64,000 bases of DNA. It comes from Hymenobacter busanensis. GTDB lineage: Bacteria > Bacteroidota > Bacteroidia > Cytophagales > Hymenobacteraceae. Positions 34,973 to 42,692 of this stretch are shown here, piece after piece. The stretch is taken from assembly GCF_008727865.1 (NCBI RefSeq), contig NZ_VTWU01000003.1, positions 657,374 through 721,373 on the forward strand. Direction: 5' to 3'. Every line of letters starts with the position of its first letter. The stretch's first letter is position 1. The notes beneath the pieces were generated by a model, which saw only the letters and a program-made list of their open reading frames with translations, ran no database searches and was not told where the DNA came from. Both the position numbers and the translations under genes were made by a program.

Positions 34973-35042
34973 CGGGCGGGCTGTGGGAGAAGCGGGGGCA
35001 GCTTTCGTAACGGTCAGAGCCGGCTTGCCGCTGGGGCGGCAA

Positions 35043-35097
35043 GGAGGTACAACCTCCCGCCAAGCTGGGCACGGGCTACAAGCTCGCACCAGTGGGA
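35043..35097. repeat. REP-like element, copy 1 (degenerate)
   Basis: Shares with copy 2 the backbone GGAGGxACA-CC-CC-GCCAA-CTGG-CACG-CTACAAGCTCGC-CCAGT. The palindromic arms are imperfect here. It lies between the gene ending at 34972 and the small ORF at 35092, whose first codons overlap it. Confidence 0.75.
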
Positions 35098-35274
35098 GAC
35101 TACAAGCGCCGCCGCTCCTTCAACCGCCGCATCACCGAGCTGCAAGACCGCCAGATCGAGTTCAACCCCGTGGCCCTCATCGACCGCGAATTCGACGTGG
35201 CCCGCCTCACCGCCTCCCTGGCCGAAGCCGACGCCCTCGAAGCGGCCGTTAACGCCCGCAAGGCCACCCTGTAG
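35092..35274 (+). CDS. Small ORF, possibly a real small protein
   Basis: A 60-codon frame with a GTG start at 35092. After MGDYKRRRSF it reads NRRITELQDRQIEFNPVALI, then DREFDVARLTASLAEADALE, which has helical, protein-like composition and G/C-ending codons. There is no recognised family and the start lies within a repeat, so it may be the tail of a decayed gene. It follows the TonB-C-like gene by about 120 bp. Confidence 0.45.
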   Translation: MGDYKRRRSFNRRITELQDRQIEFNPVALIDREFDVARLTASLAEADALEAAVNARKATL

Positions 35275-35381
35275 CCCGGTTTTCGCCCAACACGGACGCT
35301 ACCAAGCACCAACGCCCCCGGCCAGTAGGTCAGGGGCGTTGTTTGTTTTTGGGGTGGCTGTGGCACTCGGTATCAGACTTG

Positions 35382-35404
35382 CAATGCCCGGTGGCAGGCG
35401 CGCA
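35382..35404. repeat. 23-bp exact copy of the end of the 21-bp array
   Basis: CAATGCCCGGTGGCAGGCGCGCA occurs here and at 33767-33789. The bases that follow (TGCTGGCGGC..GCAGTAT) also resemble those after the array (TGCTGGCGGCGCGG...GCAGGTAT), so this is a decayed copy of the array end plus promoter-proximal sequence. Confidence 0.85.
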
Positions 35405-35469
35405 TGCTGGCGGCTGCAGTATCGGGTGAAGTTGGGGCGGCGGTGGTAACTGGGGTTTGGGTGGGAGCG

Positions 35470-35530
35470 GGGAGGCACAGCCGCCTGCCAAACTGGCACG
35501 AACTACAAGCTCGCGCCAGTTTGGCGGGTG
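35470..35530. repeat. REP-like element, copy 2 with intact hairpin
   Basis: GCCAAACTGGC (35487-35497) pairs perfectly with GCCAGTTTGGC (35515-35525) around a 17-nt loop containing CTACAAGCTCGC. Its right edge coincides with the abrupt drop in GC content that begins the ATPase island. Confidence 0.8.
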
Positions 35531-35537
35531 TCACTAT

Positions 35538-36137
35538 CTATGGAGATAATAGTTTACTTATATGTATTTTATTTCCATGTGTGCGTTCAAAAGCTACTAA
35601 TATAATTCTTCTGGTATTGAAATTCGTGTGTGTAAAACTTGTAGTTGATATCTCATATCCTGCGCCAGGTCGAACAGAGGTTTTTGTGATTCTTCCAGAA
35701 CCTGACTTTAAGTAGAATATTGTAAATGTGCTTTGGGTTGTGCAATCAATATTTTCAAAAATGGTTGCCAATTGTTTAATATGCTCAATTTTTAAATAGG
35801 AACTAATTAGTTGTGGTTCGTAATCATTTGGTCGTAGTTTTGTTGATTTTAAGTCGCAAAATATTGTTACTGTTTTTGGGTTTGGGTCATCTGTAGTAAC
35901 TGATATTAGCCCATCGCATCCACAATTAATGTTTGGCTGGCTCTTTTTTAAATATAAATTCCTGATATTACTTTTGTCGAGAGTGTAAGCTGATGATAAA
36001 TTTGGTAAGCCTCTTATAGTTACTTCTTTTAGCCCTGGACCGGGGGCGTTTTCTTGTAATGTTACATTGTTGCCAGTTCCGCCTATATTGAGTTTTAATT
36101 TGTTGCTGATGTTATTTGCTAAAGCTGTATGTATCAT
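35538..36137 (-). CDS. Uncharacterised partner protein with PD-(D/E)xK-like pattern
   Basis: A 199-residue protein that starts in the overlapping TAATG at the end of the ATPase gene, so the two are translationally coupled. I do not recognise a named family. The central stretch has CDGLISV (Asp75), a turn, TIFCDLKS (Asp95 and Lys97) and then a helix beginning near Gln109 (YEPQLISSYLKI). An acidic residue after a strand, a (D/E)xK strand end, and a helix with QL is the layout of PD-(D/E)xK nucleases. Codon use and about 35-40% GC are unlike the chromosome around it. A nuclease effector is inference; it could be another regulatory subunit. Confidence 0.8.
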   Translation of the reverse strand: MIHTALANNISNKLKLNIGGTGNNVTLQENAPGPGLKEVTIRGLPNLSSAYTLDKSNIRNLYLKKSQPNINCGCDGLISVTTDDPNPKTVTIFCDLKSTKLRPNDYEPQLISSYLKIEHIKQLATIFENIDCTTQSTFTIFYLKSGSGRITKTSVRPGAGYEISTTSFTHTNFNTRRIILVAFERTHGNKIHISKLLSP

Positions 36138-37558
36138 TAGTCGTGTTTTTTATTTGTGTATTTCTTTTGTTTGCTACCTGCTTTATTTGTGATTGTGTCT
36201 TCAATACTAGTGAATAATTCTTGTGATATTCTGGATATACTGTCAATTGCCTCATCAAAAGTTGTTGATTTAAGTCCAAGGCTATCTACTTCTATACTAG
36301 TTATTCCGTCCTGTGCCATATATGCCTTTATTGAGCCTGGGAGTATGTACTCGTCTTCTTTGTAGCCAAGCTGGTTTATTAAAACGCTTTTGTTATCCAA
36401 ATCAGATGATAGCATTACTAAGTTGTTTATTTCTTTTAGTATATAGTCGCTGTGTGTCGTGATAAATACTTTTATTCCCCGGTTTACAAGTTTGGCAAAG
36501 AGGCGTGCCATTTTTATTTGATTTTCAGGGTGAAGATTGAGCTCAGGTTCGTCTATTATTAATATGTCTCCGTGCTTGGCTATGTGCTTGATGTAAATGT
36601 TTAAGTCAGACAAGGCTCGTACAGAAGTGGACGCTAAATAAAAAGGAATGACCTTCTTTTTCTTGCCTTTTAATGCCTTTGTTTTGACTATCTGCTGACC
36701 GTTTTGAATTTCGTATTCAATGCCTAGTAGGCGTTCTATATATCCGCTAATCTCAGGTGTGTCTTTAAATATGCTATTCTCTTTGATTAGGTTCTCTCCG
36801 TCTCTGGCAATATCAATGTTGGCTTTGATTGGTAATGAATATCTACTTAGGGTTTCGTTCATTAAGTCAAATGGGTCAAACGATTTCTTTTTATCCATTC
36901 TCATTAGATAGTCCACTAATGTATTTTTGTTAATATCGAGCTCTTTTTGAAATAAATGTATGCCTGTTCTTTCTGAAGATATGATAAATGGATTTGGGAA
37001 TTCTTTTCTGGTGAAAAAATTGGCAATTAATTCAGTTATAATGAATGGAAGAGAGCTTCGATAACCCCTTACAGCTGTGCTGTCTTCTTTGTTGAGTATA
37101 AATTGTAAAATGTGGCTATTTGCCTCTTTATAGCATTGGACTATCTTGACAGAGTATTTCGTGGTATCTGATGAGTATTCATCAGATAGATCTAATGGGA
37201 GTAGATCAAATTTAACATCAAATTCTGATTGGGCGAATTCTGCGGAATTTGCACTGAATATTTCGCCGAGGCTACTTTTGTATTGGGCGCTAATTATGCT
37301 TAAAGACTTCTGAACTCTGCTAACGTAGTCTCTTGCATCAATTTCTGCTCTTCCAGTTGTGATTAGCCCGCTAATAAAATCTTGATCTATACTTAGTGCT
37401 TGACTATAAAGATGGCTTGTCCATGTTCTTAGGAAGCCGTATATAGTATGCGTTGCATATGATTTGCCCTGGTTGTTTTTTCCGCATATAACGGTTAGAT
37501 CCCCTAGTTGAATACGTGCGTTTTCAATAGGTCCTATTTTTTTTAGTAAAAACTCCAT
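36137..37558 (-). CDS. AAA15/OLD-like ABC-class ATPase, probable defence component
   Basis: A 473-residue ATPase. Walker A is GKNNQGKS at 26-33 after LTVIC; SSERTGIHLF at ~194-203 is a family feature of AAA15/AAA21 ATPases; a signature-like LASTSVRALSDL is at 309-319; Walker B ILIIDEPELNLHP spans 332-344 with catalytic Glu337; the H-loop THSDYIL is at 368-374. This is the SMC/ABC-like ATPase class (DUF3696, OLD, PARIS AriA, Septu PtuA relatives) that senses invasion and controls a toxic partner. The 1-bp overlap with the downstream gene and the AT-rich composition suggest a horizontally acquired two-gene unit. No TOPRIM domain is present, so it is not OLD itself. Confidence 0.92.
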   Translation of the reverse strand: MEFLLKKIGPIENARIQLGDLTVICGKNNQGKSYATHTIYGFLRTWTSHLYSQALSIDQDFISGLITTGRAEIDARDYVSRVQKSLSIISAQYKSSLGEIFSANSAEFAQSEFDVKFDLLPLDLSDEYSSDTTKYSVKIVQCYKEANSHILQFILNKEDSTAVRGYRSSLPFIITELIANFFTRKEFPNPFIISSERTGIHLFQKELDINKNTLVDYLMRMDKKKSFDPFDLMNETLSRYSLPIKANIDIARDGENLIKENSIFKDTPEISGYIERLLGIEYEIQNGQQIVKTKALKGKKKKVIPFYLASTSVRALSDLNIYIKHIAKHGDILIIDEPELNLHPENQIKMARLFAKLVNRGIKVFITTHSDYILKEINNLVMLSSDLDNKSVLINQLGYKEDEYILPGSIKAYMAQDGITSIEVDSLGLKSTTFDEAIDSISRISQELFTSIEDTITNKAGSKQKKYTNKKHD

Positions 37559-37745
37559 TTTTTTTGTTTTTTGACTGTTGGAAAACTGTTATGTATAGTT
37601 AACGCTATTTTACATTGTACGAAGAATACAGTGGCTTTGCGTTTGGTTATTTTGTTGCGAATGTATTCATATAAAGCTTTCCTAATCTGAGGAAGGCTTT
37701 TTTTTCTTCAAAATGATCAGCTTCTAAGGTTGTTTCTAGCGCCGC
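37559..37745. other. AT-rich spacer between mfd and the ATPase gene
   Basis: About 190 bp of low-GC sequence that belongs compositionally to the island. It should contain the ATPase promoter, but I see no clear TTG-19-TAnnTTTG match on the - strand. The hairpin at 37674 lies in it. Confidence 0.5.
37674..37705. terminator. Hairpin with T run near the 3' end of mfd
   Basis: AAGCTTTCCT / AGGAAGGCTT with a 6-nt loop, then a run of T on the + strand. On the - strand, the direction of mfd, the T run is weak (CTTTATAT). It may act in both directions. Confidence 0.55.
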
Positions 37746-40700
37746 TTACCCCTCATCCTCATCATCCGACACCGCAGCCGTGGCTACCACGGGCGGCATG
37801 GATTCGAGGGCCAGCTCGTTCATGAGCTGGCGGGCGTACTGCACGCCGCGCACGTCGGCGATGGTGATGATGAGCTGCTCCTTGCGCTCCTTCATGCTGG
37901 CGCGGCGGGGGTGGGTTTGCACGTAGTTCAGGATCTGGCCGAACTGCTCGCCCTGGAAGTAGGGCTCGTGGCCTTCGCCGGCGTCGAGGTAGCCTTTGAG
38001 GGTGTCGCGCTTGAGGGAGATTTTGCTGAAGCCCACGCGGCAGGCCTGCCAGCGCAGGCGCACGATGTCGGCCAGCTGCTCGACTTCGGCGGGCAGCGGG
38101 CCGAAGCGGTCGACCATGCTGGCCAGCAGGCGGCGCAGCTCCTCGGGCTCCCGGGCGCGGTCGAGTTTGGAGTAGAGCTGCAGGCGCTCGGAGACGGACG
38201 AGACGTAGGTATCGGGAATGAGGATTTGCAGGTCGGTTTCGACGTTGCACTCGCGGGGGCGGGCAAAGTCGGCGGCGTCTTTGAGGCGGCCGGTGGTGTC
38301 GCCCAGGAACAAGTCGCGGAACTCGGTTTCCTTGAGCTCCTGCACGGCTTCGTCGAGAATCTGGTGGTAGGTTTCGTAGCCCAGGTCGTTGATGAAGCCC
38401 GACTGCTCGCCGCCGAGTAGGTTGCCCGCGCCGCGGATGTCCAGGTCGCGCATGGCCACGTTGAAGCCCGCGCCGAGGTCCGAAAACTCTTCGAGGGTGG
38501 AGAGGCGCTTGCGGGCGTCGCTCGGGAGGCCGGCCACGGGCGGGGTGAGCAGGTAGCAGTAGGCCTTTTTGTTGGAGCGGCCCACACGCCCGCGCATCTG
38601 GTGCAGGTCGGAGAGGCCGTGCATGTGGGCGCGGTTGATGATGATGGTGTTGGCGTTGGGAATGTCGAGGCCCGATTCGATGAGGTTGGTGGACACGAGC
38701 ACGTCGTACTCGTGCTCCACGAATTTCATCATGCGCTTTTCGAGCACTTCGCCTTCCAGCTGCCCGTGGATGCTGGTGATGCGGGCATCGGGCACGAGGC
38801 GCTGGATCATGGCGGCCTGCTCGTCGAGGTCTTTCACGCGGTTGTGCACGTAGAACACCTGCCCGCCGCGCTTCAGCTCGCGGGCAATGGCGTCGCGCAC
38901 CAGGTGCTCGTCGAACACGGCCAGCTCGGTTTGCACGGGCTGGCGGTTGGGCGGGGGCGTGGCAATGACGGACAGGTCGCGGGCGCCCATGAGGGAAAAG
39001 TGCAGGGTGCGCGGAATGGGCGTGGCCGTGAGCGTGAGCGTGTCGACGTTCACCTTCAGCTCCTTGAGCTTGTCCTTGGTTTTGACGCCGAACTTCTGCT
39101 CTTCGTCAATCACCAGCAGGCCGAGGTCCTTGAACTGAATGTCCTTGTTGGTGAGTCGGTGCGTGCCGATGAGGATGTCGGTTTTGCCGGCGGCCACCTT
39201 GCCTAGCGTCTCCTTCACCTGCTTGGTGGTTTTGAAGCGGTTGATGTAGTCGACGGTGACGGGCAGCTCGCCGAGCCGGTCGCGGAAGGTTTTGAAGTGC
39301 TGCATGGCCAGGATGGTAGTGGGCACCAGCACGGCCACCTGCTTGCCGTCGGCCACGGCCTTGAAGGCGGCCCGAATGGCCACTTCGGTCTTGCCGAAAC
39401 CCACGTCGCCGCACACGAGGCGGTCCATGGGGTGGGGCTGCTCCATGTCGTTTTTCACGTCCTCGGTGGCCTTGGCCTGGTCGGGCGTGTCTTCATAGAT
39501 AAACGACGACTCCAGCTCGGCCTGCATGAAGGAGTCTTTGGCGAAGGCGTAGCCGGGCGCGGTTTTGCGCTTGGCGTAGAGGCGGATGAGGTCGGCGGCA
39601 ATGTCCTTGACCTTTTTCTTGACGGCCTTCTTCTTATTCTCCCACTCGGGTGAGCCGAGTTTGGACATGCTCGGTGGCGTGCCCTCGGCGCCCGAGTACT
39701 TGGCAATTTTGTGCAGGGCGTGGATGGACACGGTCAGCACGTCGTCGTCGCGGTACACCAGGCGGATAGCCTCCTGCAAGTGGCCGTTGATATCGACCTG
39801 GGTGAGGCCGGCGAAGCGGGCAATGCCGTGGTCCTGGTGTACCACATAGTCGCCGGGTTGCAGGGTGCGCAGCTCCTTGAGGGTAAGGGCCTTTTTCTTG
39901 GAGAACTTGCGCTTCTCCTGGGCGCGGTAGTACCGCTCAAACAGCTGGTGGTCGGTGTAGACGACGACTTTGCGGTTTTCGTCGATGAAACCTTCGCGCA
40001 ACCCCAGGCCGAGGTGCTGAAAGCGCACGTCGTGGTCGAGCTCGTCGAAAATGGTGCGCAGGCGGTCGATCTGCCGCATCGAGTCGGCGGCAATAATGTT
40101 GAGCAGGTCGCGGCTCTGGTTTTCGTGTAGGTTCTTGACGAGGCGCGAAAAGTCCTTGTTGAAGCTCGGCTGGGGCTTGCTGGTGAACTGCACCTGCTCG
40201 GCTTCTTTGTGGTAGAAGCGCTTGCCGAACTCCAGCACCGGGAAGCGTTCCAGGTGCTTTTTCAGGGCCTTGGTCGATTCGAACAGGTCCTCGGGCTTGG
40301 ACTTGATCTGCACGCCGTGGGCTTCTTCGAGCATGGTCTGGAAGTTCTGCTCGGCCTTGTCGAACTGCTCGCCCACGATGTCGAGCAGCTGGCGCACGTC
40401 TTTCACCCACACGGCGGTGTTGGCAGGCACAAACTCCAGAAACGACTCGCGCTTCTCGGTCAGCAGCTTCGTCTGCACGTTGGGCACGATGCTGATCTGC
40501 TCCTTCTTCTCCACCGACAGCTGCGAGTCGGGCGTGAAGGTGCGCATGCTCTCGATTTCGTCGCCGAACAGCTCGATGCGGTAGGGCAGCTCGTTGGCGT
40601 AGCTGAACACGTCGACGATGCCGCCGCGGATGGCGTACTGGCCGGCCTCGTACACAAAATCCGTCCGCTCGAAGTCGTACTCGGCCAGCAGCTCGCCCAG

Positions 40701-41252
40701 GAAATTCACGTCGAGCCGGTCGCCCACCTTGCAGGTAAAGGTGTTCTGCACCAAGCTCTGGCGGTTGATGACTTTTTCGCTCAGCGCCTCGGGGTAGGTC
40801 ACGATAAGGGCGCCCTTGGGCGGCGCGTCTTCGTTCTTTTTCGCGTTGGCTTTGGCCTTCTCGTCGGCCGTTTTGCCCTTTTCGCCCGATTTGCCGCTGA
40901 GGCGGTTGAGCACCTCGGCGCGCATGAGCACGTTGGCGTTTTCCGTCTCGTCGAAGGAATAGGCGCGCTTGTAGGAGCTGGGAAACGTCAAGACCTCCTC
41001 CCGGTCGCCGACGAGGTTTTGCAGGTCGGAAGCGAAGTAGGTGGCCTCGTCCTTGTCGTGGAGCACGAAGAGCAGGTGCTCGTCGGGCCGGTCGAGGTGA
41101 ATGGCAGCGGCCACGGCAGCGTCCTGGCTGCCCACGAGGCCGCGCAGGTGGAAGCGCAGCGGCACCTCGTCGTTGCCCGGCTGCAGGCGCAGCGCCAGGG
41201 TCTGAATATCGGTATCGAGCGAATAGAGGCGAAGGAATTCGGAGGCTTGCAC
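37746..41252 (-). CDS. mfd: Transcription-repair coupling factor Mfd
   Basis: An ATP-dependent translocase of about 1,168 residues that removes RNA polymerase stalled at DNA damage and recruits UvrAB. Visible parts in order: UvrB-like N-terminus (ETENANVLMRAEVLNRL, EFVPANTAVWVKDVRQL); RNA-polymerase-interaction domain LQPGDYVVHQDHGIARFAGL; Walker A GDVGFGKTE; Walker B DEEQ in LLVIDEEQKFGVK; TATPIPRTL; motif VI QMRGRVGRS; and the C-terminal TRCF domain. The likely start is a GTG at 41252 (VQASEFLRLYSLD); the frame is open 67 codons further, but that leader is not Mfd-like and overlaps the divergent gene's promoter. Confidence 0.95.
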   Translation of the reverse strand: MQASEFLRLYSLDTDIQTLALRLQPGNDEVPLRFHLRGLVGSQDAAVAAAIHLDRPDEHLLFVLHDKDEATYFASDLQNLVGDREEVLTFPSSYKRAYSFDETENANVLMRAEVLNRLSGKSGEKGKTADEKAKANAKKNEDAPPKGALIVTYPEALSEKVINRQSLVQNTFTCKVGDRLDVNFLGELLAEYDFERTDFVYEAGQYAIRGGIVDVFSYANELPYRIELFGDEIESMRTFTPDSQLSVEKKEQISIVPNVQTKLLTEKRESFLEFVPANTAVWVKDVRQLLDIVGEQFDKAEQNFQTMLEEAHGVQIKSKPEDLFESTKALKKHLERFPVLEFGKRFYHKEAEQVQFTSKPQPSFNKDFSRLVKNLHENQSRDLLNIIAADSMRQIDRLRTIFDELDHDVRFQHLGLGLREGFIDENRKVVVYTDHQLFERYYRAQEKRKFSKKKALTLKELRTLQPGDYVVHQDHGIARFAGLTQVDINGHLQEAIRLVYRDDDVLTVSIHALHKIAKYSGAEGTPPSMSKLGSPEWENKKKAVKKKVKDIAADLIRLYAKRKTAPGYAFAKDSFMQAELESSFIYEDTPDQAKATEDVKNDMEQPHPMDRLVCGDVGFGKTEVAIRAAFKAVADGKQVAVLVPTTILAMQHFKTFRDRLGELPVTVDYINRFKTTKQVKETLGKVAAGKTDILIGTHRLTNKDIQFKDLGLLVIDEEQKFGVKTKDKLKELKVNVDTLTLTATPIPRTLHFSLMGARDLSVIATPPPNRQPVQTELAVFDEHLVRDAIARELKRGGQVFYVHNRVKDLDEQAAMIQRLVPDARITSIHGQLEGEVLEKRMMKFVEHEYDVLVSTNLIESGLDIPNANTIIINRAHMHGLSDLHQMRGRVGRSNKKAYCYLLTPPVAGLPSDARKRLSTLEEFSDLGAGFNVAMRDLDIRGAGNLLGGEQSGFINDLGYETYHQILDEAVQELKETEFRDLFLGDTTGRLKDAADFARPRECNVETDLQILIPDTYVSSVSERLQLYSKLDRAREPEELRRLLASMVDRFGPLPAEVEQLADIVRLRWQACRVGFSKISLKRDTLKGYLDAGEGHEPYFQGEQFGQILNYVQTHPRRASMKERKEQLIITIADVRGVQYARQLMNELALESMPPVVATAAVSDDEDEG

Positions 41253-41437
41253 GGGCAGTCGGCTAGAGAGGCAGCAAAGGTAGAAGCCCGGCCGGGACAG
41301 AATTCCGGTCGGGCGCACTGGTAGGAATACCGCAGGGCCGGGCCGAAAGTTTCCGCGCCACCGATGGATCGGGGTAGTTGGGCGGGAAAAAGCCCGCATT
41401 GGGCTAGTCGGGCCGCTGCCCCGAAAAATTAGCGCCG

Positions 41438-41445
41438 TACTTTCG
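41438..41445 (+). promoter_or_regulatory. Possible -7 box TACTTTCG
   Basis: One mismatch from TAnnTTTG, 28 bp before the GTG at 41473. No TTG at the expected -33 position. Confidence 0.3.
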
Positions 41446-41472
41446 TCCTCCATCCTCCCTTGCAGCTTCCCC

Positions 41473-42228
41473 GTGCGCGGCTCTTCTCACCTTGCTATTG
41501 GCCTGATTACCGGCGCCGGCATTGCCGCTGTCGCGCCCGACCTCAAGCTGTCGTTGCCCGGCATTGCGCTGGCCGGCTTTTCGTCCCTGGCACCCGACCT
41601 CGACCACCCCGGCTCGCGCCTGAGCAAGCGACTGGGCTTTGCACAGAACTTTGTGCGCTGGGCCTTTGCCGGGGCGGGCGTGCTGCTGGCTGTGTTTGCG
41701 CACTTCAACCTCGCGCCCGGCCCCAACCAGCGCGTGGCCTTCACGGCGGCGCTGTCGATGTTTCTCATCGGTATGGCCATGCAAAACCAGTCGGCGCGCA
41801 AGCTGGCGCTGCTCTTCACGGGCGTGGCCTCGGTGCTGGCGGGGCTGTACTGGCAGTTTCTGTGGCTCAGTTTGCTCGGCGCGTTTGTGGCCACGGCACC
41901 CTTCACCTCGCACCGCACCTGGACGCACACCATCTGGGCGGCGGCGCTCTGGACCTACATCGGCTACCTCGCCAACAAGGATTTGGGCTGGCACGGCGTG
42001 GCGGCCTACGCCGGCGGGGGCTACATGTCGCACCTGTTGGCCGATACGCTCACCAAATCGGGTATTCGCTACGTGCTGCCCTTGTCCGATAAGGCCCTGA
42101 AGATTCCGCTCATCAGTACCGGCTCGGCCTCGGGCAACGTGCTGGAAGTGGTGATTTGCGTGGGCTACGGGCTGGTGGTGGCCCTGCTGCTCTGGCAGCG
42201 TTTTGGTCCGGCGCTGTTACCTGGATAA
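41473..42228 (+). CDS. YdjM/LexA-binding-like membrane-bound metal-dependent hydrolase (DUF457)
   Basis: A 251-residue polytopic membrane protein starting at a GTG (41473). The family marks are SSHLAIGLITG near the N-terminus, the metal-ligand motif SSLAPDLDHPGS (residues ~38-49), FTSHRTWTHTIWAAALW in the middle and YMSHLLADTLTKSGIRYVLPLS later. The His and Asp residues in these loops are the presumed metal ligands. The family is annotated as inner-membrane metal-dependent hydrolase; substrate unknown. It is divergent from mfd. The GTG is the only start that gives the complete N-terminal motif. Confidence 0.88.
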   Translation: MRGSSHLAIGLITGAGIAAVAPDLKLSLPGIALAGFSSLAPDLDHPGSRLSKRLGFAQNFVRWAFAGAGVLLAVFAHFNLAPGPNQRVAFTAALSMFLIGMAMQNQSARKLALLFTGVASVLAGLYWQFLWLSLLGAFVATAPFTSHRTWTHTIWAAALWTYIGYLANKDLGWHGVAAYAGGGYMSHLLADTLTKSGIRYVLPLSDKALKIPLISTGSASGNVLEVVICVGYGLVVALLLWQRFGPALLPG

Positions 42229-42692
42229 GCCACTGCGAACTTGAAGGGATTCAATTTTGCGGATTTCGCAACGTTGGAATGCGAACGGCGGAATTTCTAA
42301 AAAACCGCTCAAAATCATTGAAATGGCAGTTGTTGACTAAAATGGACTACTTGAATGGGAAAGAATACGATTTGCTAGCAAAGAATTTGTAACATTGTCC
42401 CGCCGAGTAGTTGCCGCTCATCGGACGTTATCAGTGCCTATATCTAGCTTTTTGCCATCGTTATGGCTCTTTATAGTGTGCTGGCGTTCCGAGGAGAGGT
42501 AACGGCTTTGGTCAGGTAGAAAAATAGGTTAATTATTGAATTATTTCAATGATTAATTTTTCTTTCTGCTTGAGTGTCTGTGTAGTGAAATACATCTGAA
42601 ATTCACTATACAGTTTGTACCTTTGAACACTTTCGGCTACCGGGCCCGGAGTTTGCGCCCCTTTTTCTTACCTCTTACCCACACCCAGTTGC
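42229..42692. other. Low-GC intergenic region
   Basis: About 460 bp with lower GC than neighbours. A stop-free frame runs to 42392 (…KMDYLNGKEYDLLAKNL) but has no start or family. The right part holds the promoter of the NYN gene. Confidence 0.5.
42618..42625 (+). promoter_or_regulatory. -7 box TACCTTTG of the NYN-CSD gene
   Basis: Exact TAnnTTTG match, identical to the tRNA promoter box at 54568. At 19 bp upstream the -33 element reads CTG. Expected leader length is about 60 nt. Confidence 0.6.

Noticed and set aside
36137..37558. OLD nuclease or PARIS AriA/AriB pair
   Set aside because: The ATPase ends without a TOPRIM domain and the partner lacks DUF4435-like features, so neither name is justified.
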